DNA from: Clusia tigrina
Taxonomy: Eukaryota; Arthropoda; Insecta; Diptera; Clusiidae
DNA length: 64,000 nucleotides
Direction of reading: 5' to 3'
Assembly (NCBI GenBank): GCA_920105625.2
Contig: OV050031.1
Span: 214,761,194-214,825,193, forward strand
Part shown: in pieces, positions 63,943-64,000 of the stretch
How positions within the stretch are numbered: position 1 is the first letter of the stretch
Layout: each line of letters begins with the position of its first letter
Notes under the pieces: model-generated
The model's input: only the letters and a program-made list of their open reading frames with translations
Database searches by the model: none
What the model was told of the DNA's origin: nothing
Program-made: the position numbers and the translations under genes

Positions 63943-64000
63943 TTGGCAGACATGTTTTAGAGGATGTACAAAAATCAACAATATTAGCAGAAGTGACTTC

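Overview
The window looks like a piece of the genome of a higher dipteran (brachyceran) fly. A tephritid or related acalyptrate is my best guess, but this is inference. The evidence is a Vta1/LIP5-type gene with two 75-nt introns, AATAAA poly(A) signals, several mariner families, many decayed LINE fragments (Jockey, RTE and RNase H-bearing I/LOA types), a gypsy-like LTR pair, and long AT-rich intergenic DNA broken by GC-richer islands. Nothing prokaryotic is present. I found no tRNA, rRNA, CRISPR array or operon.

Only two stretches look like real host genes, and they are neighbours on the + strand. At 50.4-51.2 kb there is a three-exon gene of 213 codons. It is a homologue of the amino-terminal (tandem MIT) half of Vta1/LIP5, the cofactor of the ESCRT ATPase Vps4, but it lacks the carboxy-terminal Vps4-binding domain. 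At 53.6-56.0 kb there is an intronless 788-codon gene for a long, charged, helical protein with fourteen near-identical 24-residue repeats carrying regularly spaced cysteines. Each gene has a poly(A) signal shortly after its stop.

The rest is intergenic or intronic. Mobile-element relics on both strands dominate. There is a full-length irritans-type mariner with perfect 29-bp ends but a broken transposase (4.55-5.83 kb). Two copies of a second mariner family share the same premature stop codon (7.89-8.81 and 29.86-31.13 kb). There is a carboxy-terminal piece of another transposase (10.03-10.33 kb) and two amino-terminal pieces of a further one (6.2 and 36.2 kb). LINE fragments lie at 0, 8.9, 12.2, 13.1, 19.1, 28.2, 28.7, 29.3, 34.5, 36.6, 38.8, 40.1, 43.8, 44.8, 48.7, 52.7 and 57.3 kb. 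Two gypsy-like LTRs lie at 40.5 and 44.2 kb, and a nested 108-bp retroinsertion at 57.77 kb.

Tandem arrays with many different periods (21 to about 210 bp) are scattered throughout, including ones inside or beside transposon relics. GC-richer islands (about 16.6-17.7, 19.9-20.8, 22.9-24.0, 26.4-27.1, 38.0-38.6, 45.4-46.4, 58.9-60.5 and 62.9-63.7 kb) resemble dipteran regulatory DNA in composition, but no gene could be assigned to them. Coordinates of decayed elements are approximate. All family calls were made by eye from translated motifs, without database searches.
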